In this document: positions 33,838-45,358 of the stretch, in pieces
How positions within the stretch are numbered: position 1 is the first letter of the stretch
Layout of the letters: every line of letters starts with the position of its first letter
Origin: Monosiga brevicollis MX1
Taxonomy: Eukaryota; Opisthokonta; Choanoflagellata; Craspedida; Salpingoecidae
Assembly: GCF_000002865.3 (NCBI RefSeq)
Contig: NW_001865069.1
Span: 350,441 to 414,440, forward strand
DNA length: 64,000 bases
Direction: 5' to 3'
Made by a program: the position numbers and the translations under genes
The notes under the pieces: model-generated
What the model saw: the letters and a program-made list of their open reading frames with translations, nothing else
Told to the model about the DNA's origin: nothing
Database searches by the model: none

Positions 33838-34629
33838 CTTGACCTGTACTTGAAGCAGGTCCAGCCAGCCACCCCGGCAGGGGCTATTGCGGACGGCCTT
33901 CTCTTCTTCTCACCCACCCCCAACGTCACACCTCAGTCAAGCATGACGATATCACAGGCTGACGTCTTTTCCACCTTCTCGTACTTTCCAATGTTTCCAA
34001 TGCGCGCCCAGCGTCCCCCACCGCGCAGAGAGCGCAGAGATGTAGCGAGGCGGGTCCCTCCCCGCGCTGTCTCGCCGTCGCTGCCTCTCTCTCTCTCACG
34101 TCCGCGAAGTTTCTGGTCGTCAAGCGCAAACTCGGCACTTGTCAGACAATTATAAATTAGAGAACCATGCTTTATTATACGGCCTTTTGAAGTAAATGGT
34201 GAAATTAGACAAGAATATGCAGAAATAAATGAAGGAGTAATGTTATTTATTGATGGAGATAAAGAGGTTATCGCAGTTGGCTTTCGCGCATTTTCGAGCT
34301 GATTCTGGGACATGTCTTGCATCACCAGCCGATCGGTATACAAGCAGTCAGCGATCTTGCTACTAGCTTCGGGGGCGTTGTGGGGCGTCAGTTGGATCTT
34401 GCTGGCGGGCACGGGCGTGGCTGGGTGGGACTGGAACGCCGGTTGGGCTTGGAGAAGGACATTGCGAGAAAAGCAAGGAAGCTGCCGCGCCTTCTATCCA
34501 GACAATACGAGCTTGCGCATCGCCCATGTCGAGATTACCACGACGCCGGCGGGAGATGCAATCGCCCCCCCCATGTCAACGTTTTTGGTACGTGGAACGG
34601 CGCTTGTCAGCTTGTTTCTTGCGTGGACT

Positions 34630-34639
34630 GGAAATTTCG
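34630..34639. promoter_or_regulatory. heat-shock element (nGAAnnTTCn)
   Basis: Reads gGAAatTTCg, a perfect inverted pair of HSF pentamers, 215 nt upstream of the HSP20 start codon. Confidence 0.55.
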
Positions 34640-34769
34640 ATGCAGAGCGCTGGCTGGTAGGTGGCAAGATCTGGCTCGTGGCCGATCAACTACAAGTGCC
34701 CTTTCGGTCCGGCGGAAGTGCATTTTCTTTCAGTGATCTCCAGACAAGATCAAGTGATAGCCAGTGCGA

Positions 34770-34788
34770 TTCTCAACAAGAACCTTCG
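34770..34788. promoter_or_regulatory. heat-shock element, three-unit
   Basis: TTC-tcaaca-AGAAccTTCg: a perfect GAAnnTTC pair preceded by a further TTC, 65-85 nt upstream of the HSP20 ATG. Its position next to an sHSP gene makes HSF control likely. Confidence 0.55.
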
Positions 34789-34853
34789 ACTCCATTCCCA
34801 ACTGCATCAGACAGCTCTTCCATTGGAATACCTCAGCCCGCTACCAGACCACC

Positions 34854-35519
34854 ATGGCGTTGATGCACGCAACCTCACGTCTGTTCGACGACAGCCTGTT
34901 TGACGACGTGTTCGGTAACCCCTGGGTGTCCATGCCCCGTGGTTTCTTCTGGCCGCTGCAGCAGCTGCACACGCCCCCGGCTACTCCCAATCAAGATGCC
35001 AAAGGCAACCTTGAGCCTCAAGCCGAACGGGGCATGGGCCGTCAGCTGCAGATGATGGGTGCTTGCGATGTGCGAGAGGAGGCTGACCACTACAGCCTGC
35101 ACATTGACACCCCCGGCATGTCGGAGGAGGACATATCCATCGAGCTCACCGGTGACCATGCGCTTGCCGTCAGCGGCAAACGCTCGCGCCGCGTGGAAAC
35201 CAAGGGACCTGCACTCCCGGCCACAACAAAGACCGATGCCATCACCGACGGCGCGGGCGATGTCATGGACACGGACGCTGAGCCAGTGCCCCGCAAGCCG
35301 GCTGCTGATCAGCAAAAAGACGCTACTGTGGCGGCCCCTCGCTGGCATCGGGTGGAACGCAGCTTTGGATCCTTCCAGCGCACCTTCAATTTGCCTGAGG
35401 ATGCCAACGTGGACAACATCACAGCCTCCATGCACAACGGGGAGCTTGTCGTGACTGTGCCCAAGTTGCCCACGCCCCAGCCCAAGACACGCAAGATTCA
35501 AGTACAGAAGCAAGCCTGA
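34854..35519 (+). CDS. small heat-shock protein (HSP20, alpha-crystallin domain) with insertion
   Basis: ATP-independent holdase chaperone; 221 residues, single exon as usual for heat-inducible genes. The alpha-crystallin domain starts CDVREEADHYSLHIDTPGMS, continues EDISIELTGDHALAVSGKRS, then RVERSFGSFQRTFNLPEDA, and ends HNGELVVTVPKLP, the bacterial/plant-style consensus. Residues ~114-162 are an inserted acidic/Pro/Ala loop between the GKR strand and the RVERSFGSF strand, where most family members have about 10 residues. N-terminal arm LFDDSLFDDVFGNPW. No IxI but IQVQ near the C-terminus. Two heat-shock elements lie upstream. Confidence 0.92.
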   Translation: MALMHATSRLFDDSLFDDVFGNPWVSMPRGFFWPLQQLHTPPATPNQDAKGNLEPQAERGMGRQLQMMGACDVREEADHYSLHIDTPGMSEEDISIELTGDHALAVSGKRSRRVETKGPALPATTKTDAITDGAGDVMDTDAEPVPRKPAADQQKDATVAAPRWHRVERSFGSFQRTFNLPEDANVDNITASMHNGELVVTVPKLPTPQPKTRKIQVQKQA

Positions 35520-36018
35520 AGCCCTCTGTGGACGATGTCGCTGGGCGACTGATACAGACCACTTGTGCCCGGCGCTATGCTAGGTGCTTGATGCGCGAGG
35601 GTGTTTGTCATGATTCCCCCCTCCGAAGGCACCACAAGTGTTCTATGTGTGTTTCCATGTTTTGTGCTTTTGACTTTTTCTGTGATTATCTCTCGTTTGT
35701 TTTGAACAATTTATACCCGTAACAGCACATGTTTGCAGCACTGATTTCGCGGGTCTCTTGATCGATCTTCTTCATACCAAACAACAGCTCATGCCATTGA
35801 CCAAGACAGCAGGACAGCGTGAACGGTCAAAAGAGACGAGGGCAAAAAACAAAAAAAACAAACAAAAAAAACAAACAAAAAAACAAAAAATAAAATCAGA
35901 CTTGGATGATGAACACCAGGTTCGTTCTCATGCTCGAATGTCGTCAATTCACATGTCAAGCCGAAACAGGTCTTGGAGGTCAACCGCCCGGGTGCATGCA
36001 TCATGATTTGGCGAACGA
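35520..36018. other. intergenic between convergent genes
   Basis: HSP20 and J-protein 3' flanks. Contains an A-rich AAAAACAAA-type run (35847-35895). No gene seen. Confidence 0.5.
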
Positions 36019-38141
36019 CTAGTTGGCAAAGAACATGTTATAAATCATGCTACCGATCACGAGCATTTGAATCAGACTGAGGCCACCGCTCTTTTCCTTG
36101 GGCGCACTTTGTGCGCGCTCCTGAGTGCCGGCCCCAGAAAGCGGCCATGAGCATGTGATCGGTCAGAATGGGAAGCGAAGCGACAGCACACATACCGTCC
36201 TCTCGCGCCGTTGACGCAGCTTGAGACGATTTTGCCATGCCGCAGAGCGCTGGCCAGGGTTCTCATCTCCTAAGAATATGTAGCGCGAGGCATGAAGGCG
36301 ATGAGGGAGGGCGGCGAACGCGCTAGCCAAACAGAGCTTCAGCAAGGGCACGTCATGTTCTGATGTTGGCCCCTGCAAAACAAATTCCTTACCACCTTCA
36401 GCTGGGCCTCGTGTGCCAGCGGGCTCGTAAAGAATATCCAATACCATGTCCAGCTCATCTCTGCCAAGCACCAGGAAAACAGTCGATTCAGCGCGTGTCG
36501 AAAGTGCCCGAGGAAAATAAAATTTCATAACACGAGCTTTCAGGGCGGGTGGACAGGCGTACTTGATTTGTTGCAAGAAAATTTGTTGGATATCCACGTA
36601 AGAGGCCTCGGCGTGGTGGGCCAGGAACGTAATGAACAGCGGCAAGGCCGTATGGAGCATCGATGCCTGCACAGTAGACGGTAGCGGCAGCACGGGGTCA
36701 CGTTACGTCAAGGCATTGATAAATCAAAGGTGCCGCTAAAGGCAGGGTGAAACTTTCATACCTGTTGGTATGGAAGAAGATTGATCCATCTCGGCAGTAG
36801 ATCCACCTCGCCGAAACGCAGCATGACTTCAAGTCCAATGCTACCGGCTGCAACCATTTCAAAATGTGAGATGCAACATGCTTAGCAAGCGGCTGGTTGG
36901 CCAACTGATCGGGCTGTCAAGTGCCAGAGCGTAGTGTGCAATTGTTGTGTATTCTCTGGCGGAGGGCGCCACCAACTGGGCTGCCAATGCGGGTTTTGGT
37001 GGCACATACCCAGGGCGGCCCAACAGTATCCGGATGCAGATTGGCGTTTAACGCCCGAAGTCAAGGCAAGGAGGAGGACGAGCGAGCCAATGTAGTAGGG
37101 GAGGACGCCAAGGAGAATATTATTGAGCGTCGTGTCGGCCACGGCGGTCTTCTCCACGGCTTCGGGCCCAAATCTGCAGCAAGATTTACGCTTGGTCAGG
37201 CGTGCAACCGATGCGATATTTCCGTCTCGAACCAGACAGGTTGATCATTTGCTCTGGCGAGGCGAAGCGCTGACCGTTCATAGACATGACGCTGATTTGC
37301 ATCACAAAGGACGTCACGCACATAAGTGATGACCTATGAAATGGGATCGTATGAAGTGTGGCAACAAGGGTGTTATTTGTGAAGCGGCTGACCCTGAAAG
37401 GCCTGCGTCGATTGACAAGGGGTGGGGGTAGGGTGGTCACAACTCGAGCCATACTTGGAAGGACTCGCTGTCTTGAGTAGCCACCTTGTCCGGGTGGAGT
37501 TCCTTGCCCATGCTATGGGCGACGAACACCAAGTCACATGTCGATGCGGACTGGGAAGTCGATGGTCGGCACGCACGATAGGAGAGCAAGACGAGGTGTG
37601 GAGTGGAGCACTTACTTGCGATAGGCCTTTTTGATGACGCTGCAAGTGCTGTCGCGGGGCACATCTGCCAGTCAGACCAATGCGGCAAGGCAGGTGAGTT
37701 GTGTGTCTGGCAAAGCCATCTTGTAGCTAGCACAGGCAGAGCACGGTCAAAGGCTGGCCGTCGGGTCCGACGCACCCAGGAGTTGGTAGAAGTTGGGGCC
37801 ATCTTGGTAAAGATTGTAGCCAAACACAACGGCAAAGATCAGGCCCGTTAATGCAAGGGCGCGGAAAACGCGCTTCCAGGCCACTGTGCCGGTTGCTGCA
37901 AGTATGTGAAGTGATTCACCAGTCGCGTGAGCGTTCCGGTGCGCGGTGTATGCCATGCTGGCAATGGGCGCCCCAGGCCTGCGGAGCTGGCAAGCTTTTC
38001 TTCCTCGAAGCGCCACCATGCACGTCCCCGTTTGCCACGAGTAGTCTTTCAACGCATCAACTCACCAGCGCTCTTACGCAGCTGAGCCGGCAGCAGGTAC
38101 TGCAGCAGCACCGTCCCAATCACATCAATCGTCACGCCCAT
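36019..38141 (-). CDS. J-domain multipass membrane protein (Sec63/DNAJC-like)
   Basis: Hsp40-type co-chaperone, probably in the ER membrane. Exons phased by hand: 38141-38066, 37895-37776, 37664-37616, 37512-37455, one near 37340-37270, then several to 36019. After an N-terminal helix pair (MGVTIDVIGTVLLQYLLPA; LALTGLIFAVVFGYNLY) comes a J domain: NFYQLLDVPRDSTCSVIKKA, HPD in ELHPDKVA, helix IV ending RHVYERFGPEAVEK. Then TLNNILLGVLPYYIGSLVLL (membrane), IGLEVMLRFGEVDLLPRWIN, a long soluble part, and a tail helix LSLIQMLVIGSMIYNMFFAN. TM-J-TM order recalls Sec63, but the C-terminal half is not a Sec63 Brl domain I recognise. Middle exons are approximate. Confidence 0.7.
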
Positions 38142-38162
38142 CTTGACTGGTCATTTGAAACT

Positions 38163-38169
38163 AGAGAGA

Positions 38170-38205
<36 letters not shown>

Positions 38206-38313
38206 TGAATTGGTTCGAGAAAGAGAGAAAGGCATAAACGGCAAAGACATAGTGATGAGAGATTGAGTTTTGAGAGTTTGAGAGAGTTTGAGAGAGTTAA
38301 GAGAGTGAGAGAA
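38163..38313. repeat. (GA)n with GAGAGTTT units
   Basis: GA run (38163-38205) followed by TTTGAGAG units (38260-38310), the same satellite motif as at three other sites. Confidence 0.85.
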
Positions 38314-38600
38314 GGATTTTTTTTGAAGAAAAGAAGCTGACTTGTGAATTTGGCGGTGTATGGAGACATGGCCGGCTCACAGTTGACACGACACCATTTT
38401 GAGTGGCAGCAAGGGTTTGTTGCTTTGCTGCCTCACCGTCGAGGAATCTTTCTGAATGTCTCGGCTGTTGCCTGCACGGCACGCTTGAGTTGGGGGTTCA
38501 CTCGAAACAAAGGTGCAAGACTCGGGCTGGTCAGCGATACGCTCAGCGTGTCTTGGATGGAACTTGGTCCGATGGGAGGGTTTGCTTGCAGCATGGGCCC

Positions 38601-39648
38601 TCAGACGGGTGCACCCGAGCCACGTAGGCCTGAAAAAAACTGGTCGATCATGGGCGCCAACATCTGGCCCATGGGCCTGCGGAGTCAGCAGCAACGTCAT
38701 CGTCCGTCGATGACCAATACACAACGGAGGCGAGCGTGGTGGTCGTGAGGTGCAAGGGGGTGTGTGTCGTCTCTGATGGTCAAAATAAAACCAAGGCACC
38801 ACTGCTGCGGCGGCAAAAGTGGCAATGTCTTGCCCCATGCGAGTACGTACGTGGCCAAAAATTCATCAGGCAGGTCGCGAACCTTTGGCGGAAGGGATTG
38901 TCCTGTCAGGAACTGCAAAGCTTCTTGCGTAAAATGGTTGCAGTTTCGCTGCAGCAAGTGGTACGTCTAAGCAAAGCAAGGCGCAGGATGAAGATGGAGT
39001 CGCATGGCCTCGAGAGAACATGGCAGGGGTAGGTGGGGTTGGATCGGACGAGCATGCATACATCGGAATGAAAGTGTTCACGGATGTCATGCAAGAACAT
39101 TTCAAACATTTCGCGAGGCACTTCGGTGGCGTTGTACGAGATGCGCTCGATTGGCTGGCCGGCTGCCGTCGTACCGGGCGGCGCCTGTTGGATGCCTCCA
39201 CCATAAAAGTACTCCGTGCCATAGACTACGATGCTGGTGTGCCACATGCCCTCAAATTGCCGACCTACCCAAAACACAACCACCCAGTGATCAGGCCACA
39301 CCAAACTAGCCCAGCCCTCGGGATACAGTTTGCGTCATGGCTCCAAGGCTGGGGTGGCGTAAGTGACGTGGCGACCAGCGCCGCAGCCCGTCAAGCGCAC
39401 CCGCTGTTCACACACACTCAAGTACATACCCAAAAATTGCGACGACAGCGCACGCATCATGCCGCCACTCAGGTCATAGAGCCAGACCTAGTCAGGTGAG
39501 TCAGCAGCAGCAGCGCAAGTCCGTAGCGAATCAGGATAAAACCATCGAGTCAATGGGGGTTCAACCACAAGACGACAGCTGCACCGGGCGGCGCAAGCAG
39601 GCTGCACAGGAATTGTACCTCAACGGGATATGACGGCTCGTCAGTCAT
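38601..39648 (-). CDS. DESI1: PPPDE-family deSUMOylating/palmitoyl-thioesterase-type peptidase DESI1
   Basis: Papain-like thiol peptidase that removes SUMO or related modifiers. Minus exons 39648-39619, 39487-39430, 39264-39062, 38966-38851 and 38676-38601 close to 160 residues (human 168). Order: VWLYDLSGGMMRALSSQFLG, catalytic His in EGMWHTSIVVYGTEYFYGGG, catalytic Cys in LLQRNCNHFTQEALQFLTG, LPPKVRDLPDEFL, and the end segment PMGQMLAPMIDQFF. All family landmarks are present at expected spacing. The ATG is the only Met before the conserved start. An exon-like segment further downstream on this strand (38540-38440) is not needed by the model. Confidence 0.92.
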
Positions 39649-39970
39649 GATTGACTTGCTTTGCAGTCTGCACTGGGGCAAATCTGTCTCCTTCAATAGC
39701 CATTTGAGTGAGCAAGAGCCGTGGAGGCCAGCCAGCCGAGAGAGATCCACTCAGCTCAGATCATGTGAGCGTGGTGCAATAGACCACCACCAACCTGATT
39801 CAACCCTCTCTTTGGGTATCCAAACCACTGCACGGGTGCTCCTCCGATAATCCGATGATCCAATGATATCAAACCGCCGCTGTCGGGACCAGCTGGCTGG
39901 CTGCCTGCTCCCGTGTGTTCCGATGGATCGCACGACACGGCACGGCACAGCACGGCACGGTCGCTCTTCT

Positions 39971-39971
<1 letters not shown>

Positions 39972-40023
<52 letters not shown>
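39972..40023. repeat. (CT)n microsatellite
   Basis: About 26 CT units. Confidence 0.97.
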
Positions 40024-40026
<3 letters not shown>

Positions 40027-40143
40027 AAATGTCAGAACTTTATCAGTTCTTCCTATTGTTATTGAGGGTTATTGTTGTAGATTCGGATGTTATCGCTGAA
40101 AAATATATCATGTATACGCACTACAACGTAAATCAAACTGGAT

Positions 40144-40323
40144 NNNNNNNNNNNNNNNNNNNNNNNNNNNNNNNNNNNNNNNNNNNNNNNNNNNNNNNNN
40201 NNNNNNNNNNNNNNNNNNNNNNNNNNNNNNNNNNNNNNNNNNNNNNNNNNNNNNNNNNNNNNNNNNNNNNNNNNNNNNNNNNNNNNNNNNNNNNNNNNNN
40301 NNNNNNNNNNNNNNNNNNNNNNN
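40144..40323. other. assembly gap (N run)
   Basis: 180 undetermined bases. Confidence 1.
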
Positions 40324-40433
40324 GGGGGGTGGACAGAGGGGTGGGTAGTTGGTGTGCGTGGTGATTGGATTCACTTGTTTGCGCTGGGAGAACTCACGGG
40401 TCGGTTGTGTGTCTAGACACGTGGTTGACCGCC

Positions 40434-42670
40434 ATGGCGCGACAGATGATGTTTTCGGGGTTTGTCGCCGTCGTGGCTCTGGTCGTGCTGGCTGCTGTTG
40501 CACCAGCGCAGGCTGCCCACGAGCCACCGGCGCATGCTATGAGCGGCGAGTTTGCGCGTCTGCATCAGCGCCAACTTCTCGTCGATGTGGCTCAACGCAT
40601 CGCGCTCCCCCTGGTACGTCATGACCTGCGACGACGCCTTGGGCGTGGAGCCCGTTGTTCTCACAGCGCCTCCCCGCCTCTCTCGCAGAACCACGATGAC
40701 TCGCGCATGGGTACCTTCTCGTGCCGTTACTATACCTCGGACCTTCACTACGATCGCGAGCAAGGCGTCTGCTTCTTCGAGATGGGCGGTGAAGCCCCCA
40801 ACAACGGAATCGGCAACGATTACATTGCCGATCTGGCCAAGCGTTACAAAGCTCTTCAAGTGTCCATCGAGCATCGGTCAGTTTGATGCGGCATGGTTCT
40901 GACTGACCAGCATCTTGTGCTCGAAGCCAGGGCGTTCCTTTGGCCGGGTGGCCAACTTGCTCACCAACTCTCACAAGGCCATCACCGTTCCGTCCATACG
41001 TTCAGCTTCTACGGTGAATCCGTGCCGGGGGATGATTTCTCCGTCGACAATCTGCACTATCTCACTTCTCGACAGGCCCTGGCCGATGCCGCAGCGTTGA
41101 TTGACCATGTCAACCGCACCTATCACTGCCGCAAATGGATGGCCTTTGGAGGTTCCTACTCGGGCGCTCTGAGTGCCTGGTTCCGTACAAAGTACCCTCA
41201 CATCATTGACGGCGCTCTCTCCAGGTAGGCTTGGATGCCCCTTATTCTCTCACCGCCAATACAACTTGTCGGCCATTCCGCTCACCTTTTGTCCCACCTA
41301 ATCTTCAACCACCCGTCTTCTTTCCTGGACAGCTCTGGTGTCGTCAACGCCGTGCTGAACTTTGTCGAGTTTGATGAACAAGTGGCTGAAGCAATCGGCG
41401 ATCAATGTGCGGATAATGTGCGCTACGTCACCGCTGCGTTTGTCGCAAGCCAGCAAAACGGTACGTTGTGAGCGGTTCCCAAAAACAAGCAGAGGAGAGG
41501 GGGGTGAGTCAGTTTCAGCAGAGAAATAAAATTCAAAACTACTGTTAAAGGCCATACAATTTGAGCCCGCCAAACACCCGAACGGCTTTTGCCGCACCAA
41601 CGCATGGTTGACCGTTTGGTTCAAGCGCGTGCGGGGGCCACTCTTCCATGGCGCTGGCTTCTCACCTTCTTACCTTCTCTCGTTGCTGGTACAACTTTGA
41701 AACGCAGACCTCATCAACGCTGCGACCAAGGCTCTCTTTGGTCTTGATCCGGGCATGGATGACGGTGATTTTGCCTACATGTTGGCCGACTCGGCGGCCA
41801 TGGCTGCTCAATACAACAACAAGGCTGCTCTCTGCGATGCCCTGGCCAACGTGCAAAAGGATTCCCATGAGGCTGCGCGCCAGCGTTTTGCCAACTTTAC
41901 AAACTTCTTCTGGGGTAGCGACTTTGGCAGTAGCTGCTTCTACGACCGTCGTTGTGTTTACGTGCGTTACTCATTCCTCGTTGCGCCGGTCGTGACATCC
42001 GCGGCTGCAAGCCAGGTTGATGCCTCGTTATGTCATCTGCTCGCTCGCATCATGACTAGGCTCAGCCAACTCGCTGGCAACCCACGGCCCGAAGCTGGTG
42101 GTGGCAAAAGTGCTACGAGTTGGCGTACGTTATAGCTGAAATCCCTTTGGTCCAGCCTCTCTTTTATGGAACGTACCAGCCTGGTGCGACATTCTCACGG
42201 TGGTTGCTGCCTCGATAGTTACTGGCAAAACCATCCTCAAAGCGGTTCCCTGCGCATGGATTTGATCACCATGGACTACCATCAGAAGCGATGCAATGCC
42301 ATGTTTGGCCTCTCCTCTCTCCCAGATACCAACGGCACCAACGCCTATTACGGCGGCGCGGCGCCCAACACCACAAAAGTCTATTTTAGCAACTTTAGCG
42401 ATGATCCCTGGCAACAGGCATCTGTCCGCAAGGTTGGTCCCGGACACCCCTGCTGCCCCGACACACATTATGCTGTTCTCCTCACCGGTTCCGGTTGTGC
42501 CTCATCTTGACCTCCCTCAGGAATTGAGTCCCTCCTTGCCATTTGAGCTCGTGCACTGTGACGGCTGCGGTCATTGCGATGATTTGCACCTGCCCAGCCG
42601 TAGCGATCCCCCGCAACTGACTGCTTCGCGCCAGCGTTTTGAGACTTACCTGACGACCTGGCTCAAGTGA
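40434..42670 (+). CDS. S28 serine carboxypeptidase/aminopeptidase, PRSS16 (thymus-specific protease)-like
   Basis: Secreted or lysosomal exopeptidase cleaving next to proline in known relatives. Eight exons (40434-40613, 40689-40876, 41006-41224, 41333-41460, 41708-41961, 42060-42124, 42219-42432, 42521-42670) close to 465 residues. Signal peptide (FSGFVAVVALVVLAAVAPAQA), then FSCRYYTSDLHY, ALQVSIEHRFYGESVPG, nucleophile Ser173 in GGSYSG, WWWQKCYELAYW, YYGGAAPN, catalytic Asp in FSNFSDDPW and His in CDGCGHCDDL. YYGG and the closing LTTWLK are closest to PRSS16 rather than PRCP/DPP7. Start ATG at 40434 puts the signal peptide at the N-terminus. Confidence 0.92.
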
Positions 42671-43233
42671 GCGTTTGATTGACAATCAAGCTTGCCATCG
42701 TTTTGATTTCCTTCCAACTCGTGCTTTCATCTGTCAGCAGTTAAGCTCTCGAATTCACTCTCTCCCAGTCTACAACCCTTGTTCTTGCCGGTGATCCTGG
42801 ATTGGTGTGCGTCTTTGCATGGGATGGAAAGCAAAGAACTTTGGGCATGAGCAAGGCTTTAAAGCGGCTATAGTGGTGTGTGTGCGTGTGTGCGTGTGTG
42901 CGTGTGTGATCTGAGGGGAAAAGAAACAATAATTCTTGTCTGAGAGGAATGAAATTTTTTGGTTTGGGAGGTTTTTTTTTTTTTTGTGTGAGAGAGAGAG
43001 AGAGAGAGAGAGTAACGGTCAAATTCATCATTGCGGACACGGGGATGGTTCGAGCAGTCATGTGCGCGGTGGCCGAGTTGTGAATGAGACGCCTGTGAGG
43101 GCCGTGGATCGTGTTGGCAAGCTTCGACCTTGGAAGCATGGGTATGTTGGGCACAACCCATGTTCTGGGATAGGTTGGACAGGGGCTGCGGAGGCTTCTC
43201 TGGGGTGGCGGATGACTTGCTTGTTTCATTGTG
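42671..43233. other. intergenic
   Basis: Contains GTGTGTGC (42878-42908) and short T and GA runs. No gene recognised. Confidence 0.5.
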
Positions 43234-44972
43234 ATGGTCTTGCTAGAGCGTGACTCTTGGCTCCAATCGGCCACGGAGAATCCGTGGTCTCGCCCTGCCA
43301 CCGCCCCGCCTGTGGATGCATACACCCTTCGCGACGATTTGGCATCCGTTGCTGCATCAAGTACAGCGCCAAGCGATGCGGGTGCCCTCGAAGATGCGCT
43401 CGATCTGCCAGAGCGACAGAGTCATCCAGCACCCTCACCCACAGGGAGGGTGAGCCGAGAGCCGGTTTCCTCGCCAGACTTGGATGCTCGTACCGATCGC
43501 GTGCTGCAAAATAGGCGAGTTGGACCTGTTTGATGAACTGTACTGCGATCCCCCCACTTCCTCTTTTTTTTTTTTCGTCAATATCAGCATTGTGTCTCAT
43601 CGCTGCACACCACGCCTACAGTCTGGCTCTGTTGCGCCGCTTAAAGGCAAGCAAGCAATCGCCTCACCAAAGCTCGAGGACTCGGTCTGGACTTGCCACG
43701 GGAACTGACTATTCGCGCCAAGCGCCACCGGCATCATCGCGCCATACTGTCCCACTACAGGACGTGCCAGGCTCCAATCTCGTGTAGGGCCCGCCCTGCC
43801 TTATCGTGCCCATGTGGCCTCGTCTTTCGGGTTTACCCACCTTTCCTCCCCCCCCATCTTTGCCTTGACAAGAAATGTACATTAACAATTCACTTGTGTC
43901 TCCCGGACTATTCTGCTGCTGCCACAGGGAGAAATGGCGCACCATGCATCGACTGCAAACGTTGGGTCGTCGACCAGCCGCAGCGTCCCCGACAGCAAGC
44001 GAACCAGGCAGGCAGGCACAAGCGCCTATGGTCCCCGCAACAGGATCAGAATCCGATCACGGAGCCCAGGCACCAGCACAGGCCCTTTCTTGTAAACCCA
44101 TTGAGCCTCAGGTTTTAGAGCATTGTTCTTGTCAGACAGCAACGCCCACGATGAACACCCACCCAGCCCCAGGCCAGGCCCAGAATCAAACCCCAGCTCC
44201 GGACCGGGCTCAGCCATCACCCCATGCCCAATTGCCGGCAGCATCCGCCGTACCCTGGACGGGCCGTGCAGCAGGAGGTGACCACGATGGGGACACGCCT
44301 GCCTGCAAACCCCATCCTACGATGGTTCATGGCCCCAAGCCCGTGCATGCAGCCGTAGGGCCCCGCTTTCCCGACACGGACATTGCCATCCACGATGAAA
44401 CGGCCCAGCTGCCGCTGTCTGTTCTTCACCAGACTGAAATGTCAGCCCACACCGATGCCCAGAGCATGGGCACTCTACGCCTTCATGTCCATCTGGGAGC
44501 CAGTAATCGCAGCAACCCTCAATCAACGCCGCGCCGCGACTCTTCCACGCAGACTGATAGCCCACCTCAGTCCCTCCACGCTCCGGCCGCCTGTAGCGCT
44601 CCCTTCGATGCAGCACCGCTCCAGCGCAGCCCCAGCGAAACGGCCCAAGCAGCTGATACACCTGCCATACTGGCCGACCTCCGCCGCGCTTGGCATAATT
44701 TATCGCCTCAAGAAGCAGGTCAGGGCACTGCCTGTCAGCATTTAATCTTTTTTTTGCACTCTGTCGACAAAAACTGACACTCATTCAACACAATGGTGCT
44801 TTTAGCTGATCCTGAATTGGCCAGCCTGGTGCAGCAAGCCCGTCGAGTCGAAGATGATTTATTGTGCGTATCTTAGCTCTGTATGTTTTGAGTTTTTTTT
44901 GCTGCCCTCCAGCCTCACCTTGCCTGAAATGCTGCTAGATTTGTTCATGCCCTCCTCACCAGATCCCAATAA
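43234..44972 (+). CDS. hypothetical Pro/His/Ala-rich protein with short helical C-terminus
   Basis: Five exons close in phase: 43234-43514, 43622-43783, 43928-44718, 44806-44863, 44939-44972, giving 441 residues. The first intron starts with GC in a good context (AG|GCGAGT). Mostly disordered, rich in Pro, Gln, His and Ser/Thr, with a patch SSTQTDSPPQS. The C-terminus becomes helical (DTPAILADLRRAWHNLSPQE, then DPELASLVQQARRVEDDLL, FVHALLTRSQ), the only part likely to fold. No family recognised. Phase agreement across four introns is the main support for the model. Confidence 0.6.
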
Positions 44973-45358
44973 GCGATTATGAGATGCCAGCTCCCCTGAT
45001 TAAGCCACGAGTACAATTGAGTGGGTTATAGAGCTGTGCTGACTTTGCACGACACAACAACACCACGAGTGGTCCTCACACAAACTGAAACACACAGAGA
45101 ACAGCCAAGGGCGCCTGCTGTGCTCGCAGACCAGCAGACCTTACCATCCGCAGACTGGATGGAAGCGAGCGAGAATAAAGAACAACAACACAGTATAAAC
45201 CAAGCTTTCTCACATTGACATGTCATTCGCGTTTTGCATCCAAAAATGGGTGCACCGGCAAGGCAGGCGAGTGACACTGCCGCGACAATCCCAACTTTCT
45301 TTATTTTTTTTTTCTTCACAACGTGTACGAGCTTCGACGCAAAAGCCTGCAATCGGAG

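Larger units (their letters stand above)
33838..34853. other. intergenic, divergent promoter region with AT-rich island
   Basis: Between the EF-hand gene (-) and HSP20 (+). It holds an AT-rich island at about 34150-34300 and heat-shock elements near 34.63 and 34.78 kb. The 183-residue open frame at 34312-34863 has no recognisable content. Confidence 0.5.
39649..40433. other. intergenic between divergent genes, with (CT)n and gap
   Basis: Promoter side of DESI1 (-) and of the S28 protease (+). It holds a CT run (39972-40023) and an N gap (40144-40323). No other gene recognised. Confidence 0.5.

Noticed and set aside
34312-34863. 183-residue plus-strand open frame before HSP20
   Set aside because: It ends inside the HSP20 start region in another frame, contains the heat-shock elements, and shows no family features.
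38440-38542. Minus-strand exon-like segment (reads LAPLFRVNPQLKRAVQATAE)
   Set aside because: Looks helical, but DESI1 ends properly before it and no phased join to DESI1 or to the J-protein was found; left unassigned.
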